Positions 1-5,082 of a stretch of DNA of 5,703 bases are shown here, piece by piece. Below the pieces are notes generated by a model. It was not told the origin of the DNA. It was given only the letters and a program-made list of their open reading frames with translations, and ran no database searches. Position numbers and translations under genes: made by a program. Within the stretch, counting starts at the first letter, position 1. The number at the start of each line of letters is the position of its first letter. Source of the DNA: Gemmatimonadota bacterium (GTDB lineage Bacteria > Gemmatimonadota > Gemmatimonadetes > Longimicrobiales > Gaopeijiaceae); assembly GCA_003567615.1 (NCBI GenBank), contig PWZC01000442.1:1-5703 (forward strand). Direction: 5' to 3'.

Positions 1-11
1 CAGAAGACGCA

Positions 12-836
12 GTGGAGACCATCGACCAGTTCCAGGCCGTTGTCCTCGCGCTGGTGCAGGGCGTCACGGAGTTCCTGCCCATCTCGTCTTCGGCGCACCT
101 GATCCTGCCCTCCCGACTGCTGGGATGGCCGGATCAGGGGCTGGCCTTCGATGTGGCGGTCCATCTGGGCACCCTGTGCGCCGTGTGCTTCGCTTTGCGC
201 GGAGAGCTGAGTCGCATGGCCTTCGGGACGCTGGAGGCGGTGCGGCGGCGATCGTGGACGGCCGAGGCCGGTCTGACGCTATGGGTAGGGCTGGCCACGG
301 TGCCTGTGGTGATCGCGGGCCTGTTGCTCCAGGACGTGGTGGAGACCACCCTCCGTTCGGTGCTGGTGATTGCGGCCTCCACCATCATCTTCGGCATCGC
401 GCTCGGTCTGGCCGACTGGCGCGCACCCCGCTTGGGCTCGGCCATGCCCGGGCGGAGTGAGTTCCAACTGTCGGTGAAGGATGCCGTCCTGATCGGCTTG
501 GCCCAGTGCCTGGCCCTCATCCCCGGCACCTCCCGCTCGGGCATCACCATGACGGCGGCCCTGCTGCTGGGTCTGTCACGCTCGGCTGCAGCGCGCTTCT
601 CGTTCCTGCTGTCGATCCCGACCATCGCCGGCGCGTCCGTCCTGAGTCTCAGACAGCTCCTGAGGGGAGAGGCGCTCGTGGACTGGCCTGTGCTGCTCAT
701 CGGATTCGGGGTGGCAGCCGTGACGGCGGTCCTGTGCATCCGCTTCTTCCTGGCGCTGCTGGAACGAACGGGCTTCCTTCCCTACGTCATCTATCGCCTT
801 GCCCTGGGCTTCCTGCTTATCATCTTGTTCCTCTGA
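12..836 (+). CDS. uppP: Undecaprenyl-diphosphatase (UppP/BacA family)
   Basis: Integral inner-membrane enzyme that dephosphorylates undecaprenyl diphosphate to undecaprenyl phosphate, recycling the lipid carrier used for peptidoglycan and other envelope polymers; extra copies confer bacitracin resistance in known systems. The 274-residue product has the usual family length. Near the N-terminus it shows the (E/Q)xxxE motif as Q16-G-V-T-E20, followed by PISSSAH at 23-29, with His29 matching the conserved histidine. The second signature PGTSRSG lies at 171-177, with Arg175 matching the catalytic arginine. Several hydrophobic helices fill the rest (about 95-110, 116-134, 155-170, 193-212, 225-250, 257-274). 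The start is a GTG with no clear ribosome binding site in the 11 bases visible upstream. The frame stays open to the window edge, but the short lead of about 8 residues before AVVLALVQ matches family N-termini. The next gene follows after 12 bases. Family assignment is firm; only the exact start is uncertain. Confidence 0.95.
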   Translation: METIDQFQAVVLALVQGVTEFLPISSSAHLILPSRLLGWPDQGLAFDVAVHLGTLCAVCFALRGELSRMAFGTLEAVRRRSWTAEAGLTLWVGLATVPVVIAGLLLQDVVETTLRSVLVIAASTIIFGIALGLADWRAPRLGSAMPGRSEFQLSVKDAVLIGLAQCLALIPGTSRSGITMTAALLLGLSRSAAARFSFLLSIPTIAGASVLSLRQLLRGEALVDWPVLLIGFGVAAVTAVLCIRFFLALLERTGFLPYVIYRLALGFLLIILFL

Positions 837-848
837 CCATCCCTCGCC

Positions 849-1394
849 GTGAGCCGCCGTAAGACGAAGACAGAGACGACCAGGAGGGCCACTCCTGCCG
901 TGGCAAGCCCTGCCGGGAGTGATCAACCGCCCATCCCGCTTCCCATCCTCGCAGGCGTGGCCACGCTCCTTCTTCTCCTGGCAGGCGTGGGCCTCTGGCT
1001 CGCTACCCGCCCGGCCGACGGGCCGGTCCGTGAGATCGACAATCGGGAACTGGCGAGCCTCGTGGCCGACGGAGTGACCGTTGTGGACATCCGGGAACCG
1101 TGGGAGTGGGAGCAGACCGGGGTGATCGAGGGAAGCCACCTCATTACCGCCTTCGATCCGCAAGGCCGCCTTGAACCCGACTTCCTCCCCCGGTTCGCCT
1201 CTCTGGTTGGACCGGAGGACGAGGTGGTTCTGATCTGCCGCACGGGAAACCGGACGTCGTTTTTGGCCTCGGCCCTCTCGGAGCAGTTGGGATACGAGAG
1301 GATCCGGAACGTCACCCACGGGATCCTCCCCTGGATCCAGTCCGGGGGTTCGGTGGTGGCCTGTCGCGTAGAGGGCAGTGTGCCTGTATGCTGA
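849..1394 (+). CDS. Membrane-anchored rhodanese-like domain protein
   Basis: Single-domain rhodanese (sulfurtransferase-like) protein of 181 residues tethered by one N-terminal membrane segment. Residues 1-13 are basic (RRK..., TTRR), residues about 31-52 form a hydrophobic helix, and the rhodanese fold runs about 60-170. The fold shows the typical VVDIREPWEWEQ at 78-89 and an active-site loop CRTGNRT at 130-136, with Cys130 as the expected persulfide-carrying residue. By the positive-inside rule the domain should lie outside the cytoplasm; this is inference. Two more cysteines, Cys172 and the last residue Cys181, lie just after the domain. The GTG start at 849 is the first possible one after the uppP stop, which is in the same frame, and has no ribosome binding site. 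A GTG at 900 (residue 18) is preceded by AGGAGGG and may be the true start, still leaving the membrane segment intact. Physiological substrate unknown. It probably shares a transcript with uppP. Confidence 0.88.
   Translation: MSRRKTKTETTRRATPAVASPAGSDQPPIPLPILAGVATLLLLLAGVGLWLATRPADGPVREIDNRELASLVADGVTVVDIREPWEWEQTGVIEGSHLITAFDPQGRLEPDFLPRFASLVGPEDEVVLICRTGNRTSFLASALSEQLGYERIRNVTHGILPWIQSGGSVVACRVEGSVPVC
882..888 (+). promoter_or_regulatory. Shine-Dalgarno-like AGGAGGG inside the rhodanese gene
   Basis: AGGAGGG lies 11 bases before an in-frame GTG at 900-902. The annotated GTG at 849 has only pyrimidine-rich sequence upstream. This site may therefore set translation start at residue 18 and give a 164-residue product. 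In the longer reading the same bases encode two consecutive AGG arginine codons, which are uncommon in GC-rich genomes and favour a ribosome-binding role. The spacing is slightly long, and the longer N-terminus makes good sense as a positive-inside anchor, so the choice is open. Confidence 0.45.
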
Positions 1395-1419
1395 CATTCC
1401 AGTTTCCCTGAACCTACCC

Positions 1420-1424
1420 AGGAG
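1420..1424 (+). promoter_or_regulatory. Ribosome binding site of the unknown membrane protein
   Basis: AGGAG lies 8 bases before the ATG at 1433, an ideal spacing, and fixes that start codon. It sits in the 38-base spacer after the rhodanese stop. I see no promoter or terminator in that spacer, which supports co-transcription with the genes before it. Confidence 0.75.
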
Positions 1425-1432
1425 TAGGGCCC

Positions 1433-2518
1433 ATGGCCGAACGCGACAGCGCCTCCGGAGAACGTCCATACCCCCCTTCATCCGCCTCGGGCTCCTCGGG
1501 CGCTCCGACGGCCGGCCCCTCATCCGGGTCGCAAGGGACTGCCCCCACCGCCGGCAGGGGGGCTTCCGGCAAGGGCCGATCCGAAGGAGACGGTTGCGCC
1601 AAGGGACTCCTGGGGTGCGGCTGCTTCGGGGCTGCGGGGTTGGTGGTCCTTCTGGGGGTGGGTGGGGCGCTGGCTTGGTACCAGATCCCCAGATCCCTGG
1701 GCGCGGGATCGTGGTCGGAGGTGGGAGAGGTCGTCCAGGTGGCGGATCGGGCCGCCAGGGCGGGAAGCGCTGCCAGGACGGCAGGCGGAGACCCCACCGC
1801 CGGGGAGCCGCCCCGAGACGCCGCCCGGGCCTTCGACGACTTCTTCGACGAGTTGGAGACCACGACCCTTACCCGGGGAGACGTGTCCCAGGTCAGGGAA
1901 AGCCTGGCCCGGTGGGACGACTCCCGGGAAGTGCGGGAGTTCAACGAGGTCTACGACCGGGTCCGGGAGTTGGAGAACACCGATGAGATCAGCCTCCAGA
2001 CGCTCATGAGCCTCCGCTACATCACCCGGGTGGCGTTCCGGGCCAACGACCTGGGTCGGGCGTACCGCCAGGAGGTGGAGGGAGCCGTGGGCCCGGAATA
2101 CCGGCAGGTCCTGGCCCTGGCCCGTGTGAGCCGGCTGAGCTCCGGGAGGAACGTGGATCCGTGGGATCAGTCCGTGGCGGATGCCCTCCTCCGGGACCAC
2201 GATGAGAATCGGGAGCGGTACCAGGAAGCCCGTGCCCTGCTGGACCGGATCCGGGCCGAAGAGGTTGACCCCGACGAGTTGAGCGAAGAGGAGCGGGCCC
2301 GTCTCGCCGAGGCATACGCCGACCACGCCCTCCTCGTGACCTCCGCCCTGAATCGACGAAGTCTGGTGGCGTGGTCGCAGCTCAGCAACGACGAACGCCG
2401 GGAGATCATGGAACGCCTCGACGCCCCCCACAACTGGGTGGCCCGGGTCAGCGCCGCCATCCTCCACGGAGATCCGGAGGAAGAGCACATGACCTTCATC
2501 CGCATGCTCGGCTTCTGA
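1433..2518 (+). CDS. Unrecognised single-pass membrane protein with helical C-terminal domain
   Basis: I do not recognise this 361-residue protein. Residues 1-54 are low-complexity, rich in Ser, Gly, Pro and Ala and probably disordered. A small cysteine cluster (Cys55, Cys62, Cys64) leads into a Gly/Ala/Val/Leu-rich membrane segment at about 58-83. After a second Ala/Gly/Arg-rich linker (to about 130), residues 131-361 are charged and likely mostly helical, for example ARAFDDFFDELE from 131, then the stretches at 165-182, 245-275 and 282-310. There is no N-terminal signal peptide; the topology suggests a cytoplasmic tail and an exported C-terminal domain, by inference only. No catalytic motif is apparent. 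The ATG has a good AGGAG at 8 bases. It is the last gene of the plus-strand run, and its stop is followed by a hairpin in the convergent spacer. Coding status is well supported by the start site, the length and the coherent domain layout. Confidence 0.85.
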   Translation: MAERDSASGERPYPPSSASGSSGAPTAGPSSGSQGTAPTAGRGASGKGRSEGDGCAKGLLGCGCFGAAGLVVLLGVGGALAWYQIPRSLGAGSWSEVGEVVQVADRAARAGSAARTAGGDPTAGEPPRDAARAFDDFFDELETTTLTRGDVSQVRESLARWDDSREVREFNEVYDRVRELENTDEISLQTLMSLRYITRVAFRANDLGRAYRQEVEGAVGPEYRQVLALARVSRLSSGRNVDPWDQSVADALLRDHDENRERYQEARALLDRIRAEEVDPDELSEEERARLAEAYADHALLVTSALNRRSLVAWSQLSNDERREIMERLDAPHNWVARVSAAILHGDPEEEHMTFIRMLGF

Positions 2519-2576
2519 GGCCCAGCCGGGTTGGGAAGCGCGGCACCTTTCAACCTCCTTGGCCTTGTAGATCGTC

Positions 2577-2615
2577 CGACCTTCCTGGTGGTGGGAACCG
2601 CCGGGAGACAGGTCG
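2577..2615 (+). terminator. Long imperfect hairpin in the convergent spacer, possible terminator
   Basis: The 97-base gap between the two convergent stop codons contains a nested stem. The outer part pairs 2577-2582 (CGACCT) with 2610-2615 (AGGTCG). The inner part pairs 2583-2592 with 2597-2606, with a 3-base bulge at 2607-2609 and a GGGA loop of GNRA type at 2593-2596. Two inner pairs are T-G, which work as wobbles only in plus-strand RNA; on the minus strand they become A-C mismatches. The better fold is therefore at the 3' end of the plus-strand transcript. There is no run of T on either side, so it is not a canonical intrinsic terminator; it could instead protect the mRNA end. A smaller CCCA/TGGG stem lies at 2521-2535. 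Confidence 0.45.
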
Positions 2616-4853
2616 TCACCGCAGGTGCCGCTCCAGGAAGTCGTCCATAGCCTCGAAGGTCTCGATCCATCGGTGGTGGAGCAAAAAGGCGTGCACATCG
2701 TCGGGGAAGACGATGAGCTCGAATGGGACCTCATGAGCCCGTAGCGCCTGCACCAGCCCCACCGTCTCGGAAAAGGCCACGTTCCGGTCGTCGTCTCCAT
2801 GGACCAGAAGGACCGGGGAGCGCCAGTCCTCCACGAAAGGCACGGAAGAGGCCTGATAGGACACCTCCTCCGGATCCAGTACGTCTCCCCACAGGTGGAC
2901 GCCGGCGATGTCCACACCTGCGGCGAACAGATCCGAATCCCGGGCGAGGCCCTGGGCGGTGAGGATCCCGCCGTAGGAGAGGCCCCACAGGGCGATTCGG
3001 TCCGGATCCACATCCGCACGGTCCCGAAGGTAGTGACCGGCGGCCACGATGTCCTGGTACTCCTCGTTCCCCCGACGACCCCACGCGTGATCTTCCCGGA
3101 ACGACCGTCCGTATCCGATGCCGCTCCGGAAGTTCACCGAGAGAACCACGTACCCCCGATGGGCGAAGTACTGGTTGACGGCGTAGCTCATGTGGTAGAA
3201 ATGGCCGTAGTTGTACCCTAGCAGCATCTGCCGCCGGGGCCCTCCGTGAATGAAGATGAGGGCCGGACGCCGCTCCCCCGGTTGCAGGTCCGGGGGGAGG
3301 AAGAGCTGGTTGTGGAAGGAGAGCCCGTCCTCGGCCTGGATTACCACATTGTCGGGGACCACATGCTCAGCCAGGGGAAAGCGTTCAGGGACCTCCCCAG
3401 TGACGGGCCGGATGGCTCCACCCTCCACAGGTGTCAGGCCCACGGACTGGGGCTGCCGGGCGTCGGCCCAGGTGTGGGCCACCAACGCTCCCGAGGCCAG
3501 CACCGCCGGGAAGGTCTCGATCCCGTCTCCCCGGGTGACTTGTGAGGGCGCCCCGCCTCCCACCGGAACGCGCCAGATGTGGCGGCGATCGATGTCGCTG
3601 ATATTCGTGGCGTAGAAGAGGTGACGCCCACCCCGTGCCAGGGACACCTCCTCCACGAAACCCTCCCCCGGTGTGAGGTGGATGGGCTCGCCCGCCGGGG
3701 ACTCCCTCCACCCCCGACGCCCCCGAGCCTCTGCCTCCGACGGCACCGGGATGGAGAAGTAGTGCCGCCAGTTCTCCGGTTCGGACCGGAAGAGGAGATG
3801 GCCGTCACCCCACTCCAGGGCTGTGACATCGCTGAAGCGTTCCGTCCCCGACGGATTGTGCCAGAGTTCAAACCCTTCTCCCGACTCGGCGTCGGCCACC
3901 CAGACGGAGAGGGAATACCCCCCGGCGAAGCGGGCTTGGTGGAGGCCCAGGGGAAGGGCAGACCGGTCCACATGGTCGGGAATCCGGGCCAGTTCGGCGT
4001 AGGAGGCTCCGGGGCGCCGGATGAAGGCAACCCGGCCACCGTCCGGCGACCAGACCGGAGCCGAATCCCGATCCACCCCGGGCGTCAGGTAGGTGATGGC
4101 TCGACGCTCCGTGTCATAGACCCCGATGAAGCTGTGACTTTCGCGATCGCTCACGAAGGCGATCCGGCGGCCATCCGGTGACCAGACCGGGTTCCGGTTG
4201 GTTCCGAACACCCGGAAGAAGGGGGGCGCCTCATCGGCGCGCACGTCGGGTTCGGTGCCCGGGTCCACGGCGGCGCGGTGGATCTGACCGTCCTTTACAT
4301 GCAGCACCCATCGACCATCTGGAGACAGGGCCGCATTGAGGGCCGACACCACCCGCCAGGGTGCGCCTCCACCGGTGCCGGCGGCCCAGATCTCTCGAGC
4401 CCCGCCGCGAGGGTCACTGGCGGGATTGGCGATCCAGCCATCCCGGTTCGGCGCGTGTCCCCGGATGAAGACCACCACCGACCCATCGTCGGAGATCTGC
4501 AGGGTCGTGAGATCCACCCCGTCGTCCCGGGAGTGCTCCGTCAGACGCACGGGCTCGAAGTCGGGGGCGGCAGCGGTAAAGACATTCCGGCGCCCCTCCT
4601 CATTCTCGAGCCATGCAATCCGGTCCGCGCCGGCTGCGGATACGAGTCCGTATGCAAAGGCGGGCGACAGAATGTCGGCCAGGGAAAACGAGGCGGTCCG
4701 AGCCGGTTCCCCCTGACCCTCGCTGGGTCCGGTGGGCCGGGATTCCTGAGCCGAGATCCCGGTGGGAAGGAGTCCGCCCGCAAGAAGCAGTAGCGCTGCG
4801 CCCAGAGGAAGGAGGGACATCCGGAGAACGACGGAGAGGCGCAAGGCGAACAT
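2616..4853 (-). CDS. Secreted S9-family (prolyl oligopeptidase type) serine peptidase
   Basis: A 745-residue exported peptidase of the DPP/acylaminoacyl-peptidase type, probably cleaving short peptides in the periplasm or outside the cell. A signal peptide covers residues 1-35 (basic start, hydrophobic core about 13-29, likely cut after ISA before Gln36). An N-terminal beta-propeller follows, with PD40-like blades visible at 174-186 (ALSPDGRWVLHV), 221-237 (PVWSPDGRRIAFVSD) and 264-280 (PVWSPDGGRVAF). The alpha/beta-hydrolase domain runs from about 500 to the end: HGGP at 536-539 near the oxyanion hole, nucleophile Ser626 in GLSYGG, Asp689 in the HGDDDRNV stretch and His721 in PDDVH. The catalytic triad is thus complete. 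The ATG at 4853 has GGGAG at 8 bases; a second ATG 11 codons in lacks one. The gene appears to have its own promoter at about 4987-5015. Its substrate and exact subfamily cannot be read from the sequence. Confidence 0.95.
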   Translation of the reverse strand: MFALRLSVVLRMSLLPLGAALLLLAGGLLPTGISAQESRPTGPSEGQGEPARTASFSLADILSPAFAYGLVSAAGADRIAWLENEEGRRNVFTAAAPDFEPVRLTEHSRDDGVDLTTLQISDDGSVVVFIRGHAPNRDGWIANPASDPRGGAREIWAAGTGGGAPWRVVSALNAALSPDGRWVLHVKDGQIHRAAVDPGTEPDVRADEAPPFFRVFGTNRNPVWSPDGRRIAFVSDRESHSFIGVYDTERRAITYLTPGVDRDSAPVWSPDGGRVAFIRRPGASYAELARIPDHVDRSALPLGLHQARFAGGYSLSVWVADAESGEGFELWHNPSGTERFSDVTALEWGDGHLLFRSEPENWRHYFSIPVPSEAEARGRRGWRESPAGEPIHLTPGEGFVEEVSLARGGRHLFYATNISDIDRRHIWRVPVGGGAPSQVTRGDGIETFPAVLASGALVAHTWADARQPQSVGLTPVEGGAIRPVTGEVPERFPLAEHVVPDNVVIQAEDGLSFHNQLFLPPDLQPGERRPALIFIHGGPRRQMLLGYNYGHFYHMSYAVNQYFAHRGYVVLSVNFRSGIGYGRSFREDHAWGRRGNEEYQDIVAAGHYLRDRADVDPDRIALWGLSYGGILTAQGLARDSDLFAAGVDIAGVHLWGDVLDPEEVSYQASSVPFVEDWRSPVLLVHGDDDRNVAFSETVGLVQALRAHEVPFELIVFPDDVHAFLLHHRWIETFEAMDDFLERHLR

Positions 4854-4861
4854 GGTGGAGA

Positions 4862-4866
4862 CTCCC
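4862..4866 (-). promoter_or_regulatory. Ribosome binding site of the S9 peptidase
   Basis: On the minus strand GGGAG lies 8 bases before the ATG at 4853-4851. This supports the first methionine over the second ATG at 4820-4818, which has no comparable site and would shorten the basic n-region of the signal peptide. Confidence 0.7.
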
Positions 4867-4873
4867 GAGGGAT

Positions 4874-4908
4874 GGATTCACGCCGTCACGGATTTCCGCC
4901 GTCACGGA
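4874..4908 (-). repeat. 16-bp tandem repeat with CCGT-C-ACGG palindromes in the peptidase leader
   Basis: Two adjacent 16-bp units, at 4874-4889 (GGATTCACGCCGTCAC) and 4890-4905 (GGATTTCCGCCGTCAC), match at 14 of 16 positions and are followed by a third GGA. The 12-mer CGCCGTCACGGA is therefore identical at 4881-4892 and 4897-4908. Each copy contains the near-palindrome CCGT-C-ACGG. The array ends 20 bases before the peptidase start codon and lies downstream of the predicted promoter, so it would be inside the untranslated leader. It may be a regulator binding site or an RNA element; no known operator is recognised. Confidence 0.55.
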
Positions 4909-4915
4909 CCGGCAC

Positions 4916-4941
4916 TGGAGGGGATAGCGACCTCCCCTCCA
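4916..4941 (-). other. Leader hairpin 2 (8-bp perfect stem) before the S9 peptidase
   Basis: TGGAGGGG at 4916-4923 pairs perfectly with CCCCTCCA at 4934-4941 around a 10-base loop. In the minus-strand transcript the first arm is purine-rich and the second contains CCTCC, which resembles an anti-Shine-Dalgarno sequence. A small stem CACGG-GAA-CCGTG at 4940-4952 abuts it and shares its edge bases, so the two compete slightly. Function unknown. Confidence 0.5.
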
Positions 4942-4952
4942 CGGGAACCGTG

Positions 4953-4977
4953 TCCACGCCGGGTTCGAGGGCGTGGA
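4953..4977 (-). other. Leader hairpin 1 (8-bp perfect stem) near the predicted transcript start
   Basis: TCCACGCC at 4953-4960 pairs perfectly with GGCGTGGA at 4970-4977 around a 9-base loop. With the -10 at 4987-4992, transcription should begin near 4980, so this stem would form almost at the 5' end of the peptidase mRNA. Such stems can stabilise an mRNA or act in attenuation; there is no T run to make it an intrinsic terminator. Confidence 0.5.
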
Positions 4978-4986
4978 TTCTGCGCG

Positions 4987-5015
4987 AGGATACCCATCGG
5001 GTAGGCAGATGACAA
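4987..5015 (-). promoter_or_regulatory. Sigma70-like promoter for the S9 peptidase
   Basis: On the minus strand TTGTCA (5015-5010) and TATCCT (4992-4987) are separated by exactly 17 bases. The -35 matches the TTGACA consensus at 5 of 6 positions and the -10 matches TATAAT at 4 of 6, in a GC-rich context where such pairs are uncommon. The predicted transcript would start near 4980 and carry a leader of roughly 125 bases. A short direct repeat GGCGCGG at 5018-5024 and 5028-5034 lies just upstream of the -35. It is a prediction from sequence only. Confidence 0.6.
4991..5003. promoter_or_regulatory. Palindrome TACCC-ATC-GGGTA overlapping the promoter -10
   Basis: A perfect inverted repeat with 5-bp arms and a 3-bp centre fills much of the spacer of the predicted peptidase promoter and shares two bases with the -10. 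This is where a repressor, or a MerR-type activator, would be expected to bind, but the arms are short and no regulator gene lies in the window. Confidence 0.4.
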
Positions 5016-5044
5016 GCGGCGCGGGGAGGCGCGGAACGGGTCCC

Positions 5045-5082
5045 GGCGGCCCAGCCCTCCGGATATCGGGCGCCGAGCCGCC
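5045..5082 (-). terminator. GC-rich nested stem directly after the ATPase stop codon
   Basis: GGCGGC at 5045-5050 pairs with GCCGCC at 5077-5082, which abuts the ATPase stop codon at 5083-5085. Inside it, GCCC at 5054-5057 pairs with GGGC at 5068-5071. No T run follows on the minus strand. It may help end the ATPase transcript, but short GC-rich stems of this kind occur easily in such DNA. Confidence 0.3.

Noticed and set aside
834..851. Possible stop-codon readthrough joining uppP to the rhodanese
   Set aside because: The two frames are the same and the stop is TGA followed by C, a leaky context in some bacteria. However, the rhodanese has its own GTG starts, and no stimulatory structure is evident after the stop, so a plain operon arrangement is simpler.
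576..1523. Minus-strand open frame of 315 codons opposite uppP and the rhodanese gene
   Set aside because: Antisense to two genes with clear family motifs. The translation is Arg/Gly/Pro-rich and low in hydrophobic order, so it is a compositional artefact.
1520..3019. Minus-strand open frame of 499 codons spanning the convergent junction
   Set aside because: It overlaps the unknown membrane protein antisense and the peptidase's C-terminal catalytic region out of frame. Its translation is rich in Pro, Gly, Arg and Ser without domain motifs, as expected for a shadow frame in GC-rich DNA.
3579..4181. Plus-strand open frame of 200 codons inside the peptidase gene
   Set aside because: It lies antisense to the beta-propeller region of an intact S9 peptidase and shows no recognisable domain or ribosome binding site.
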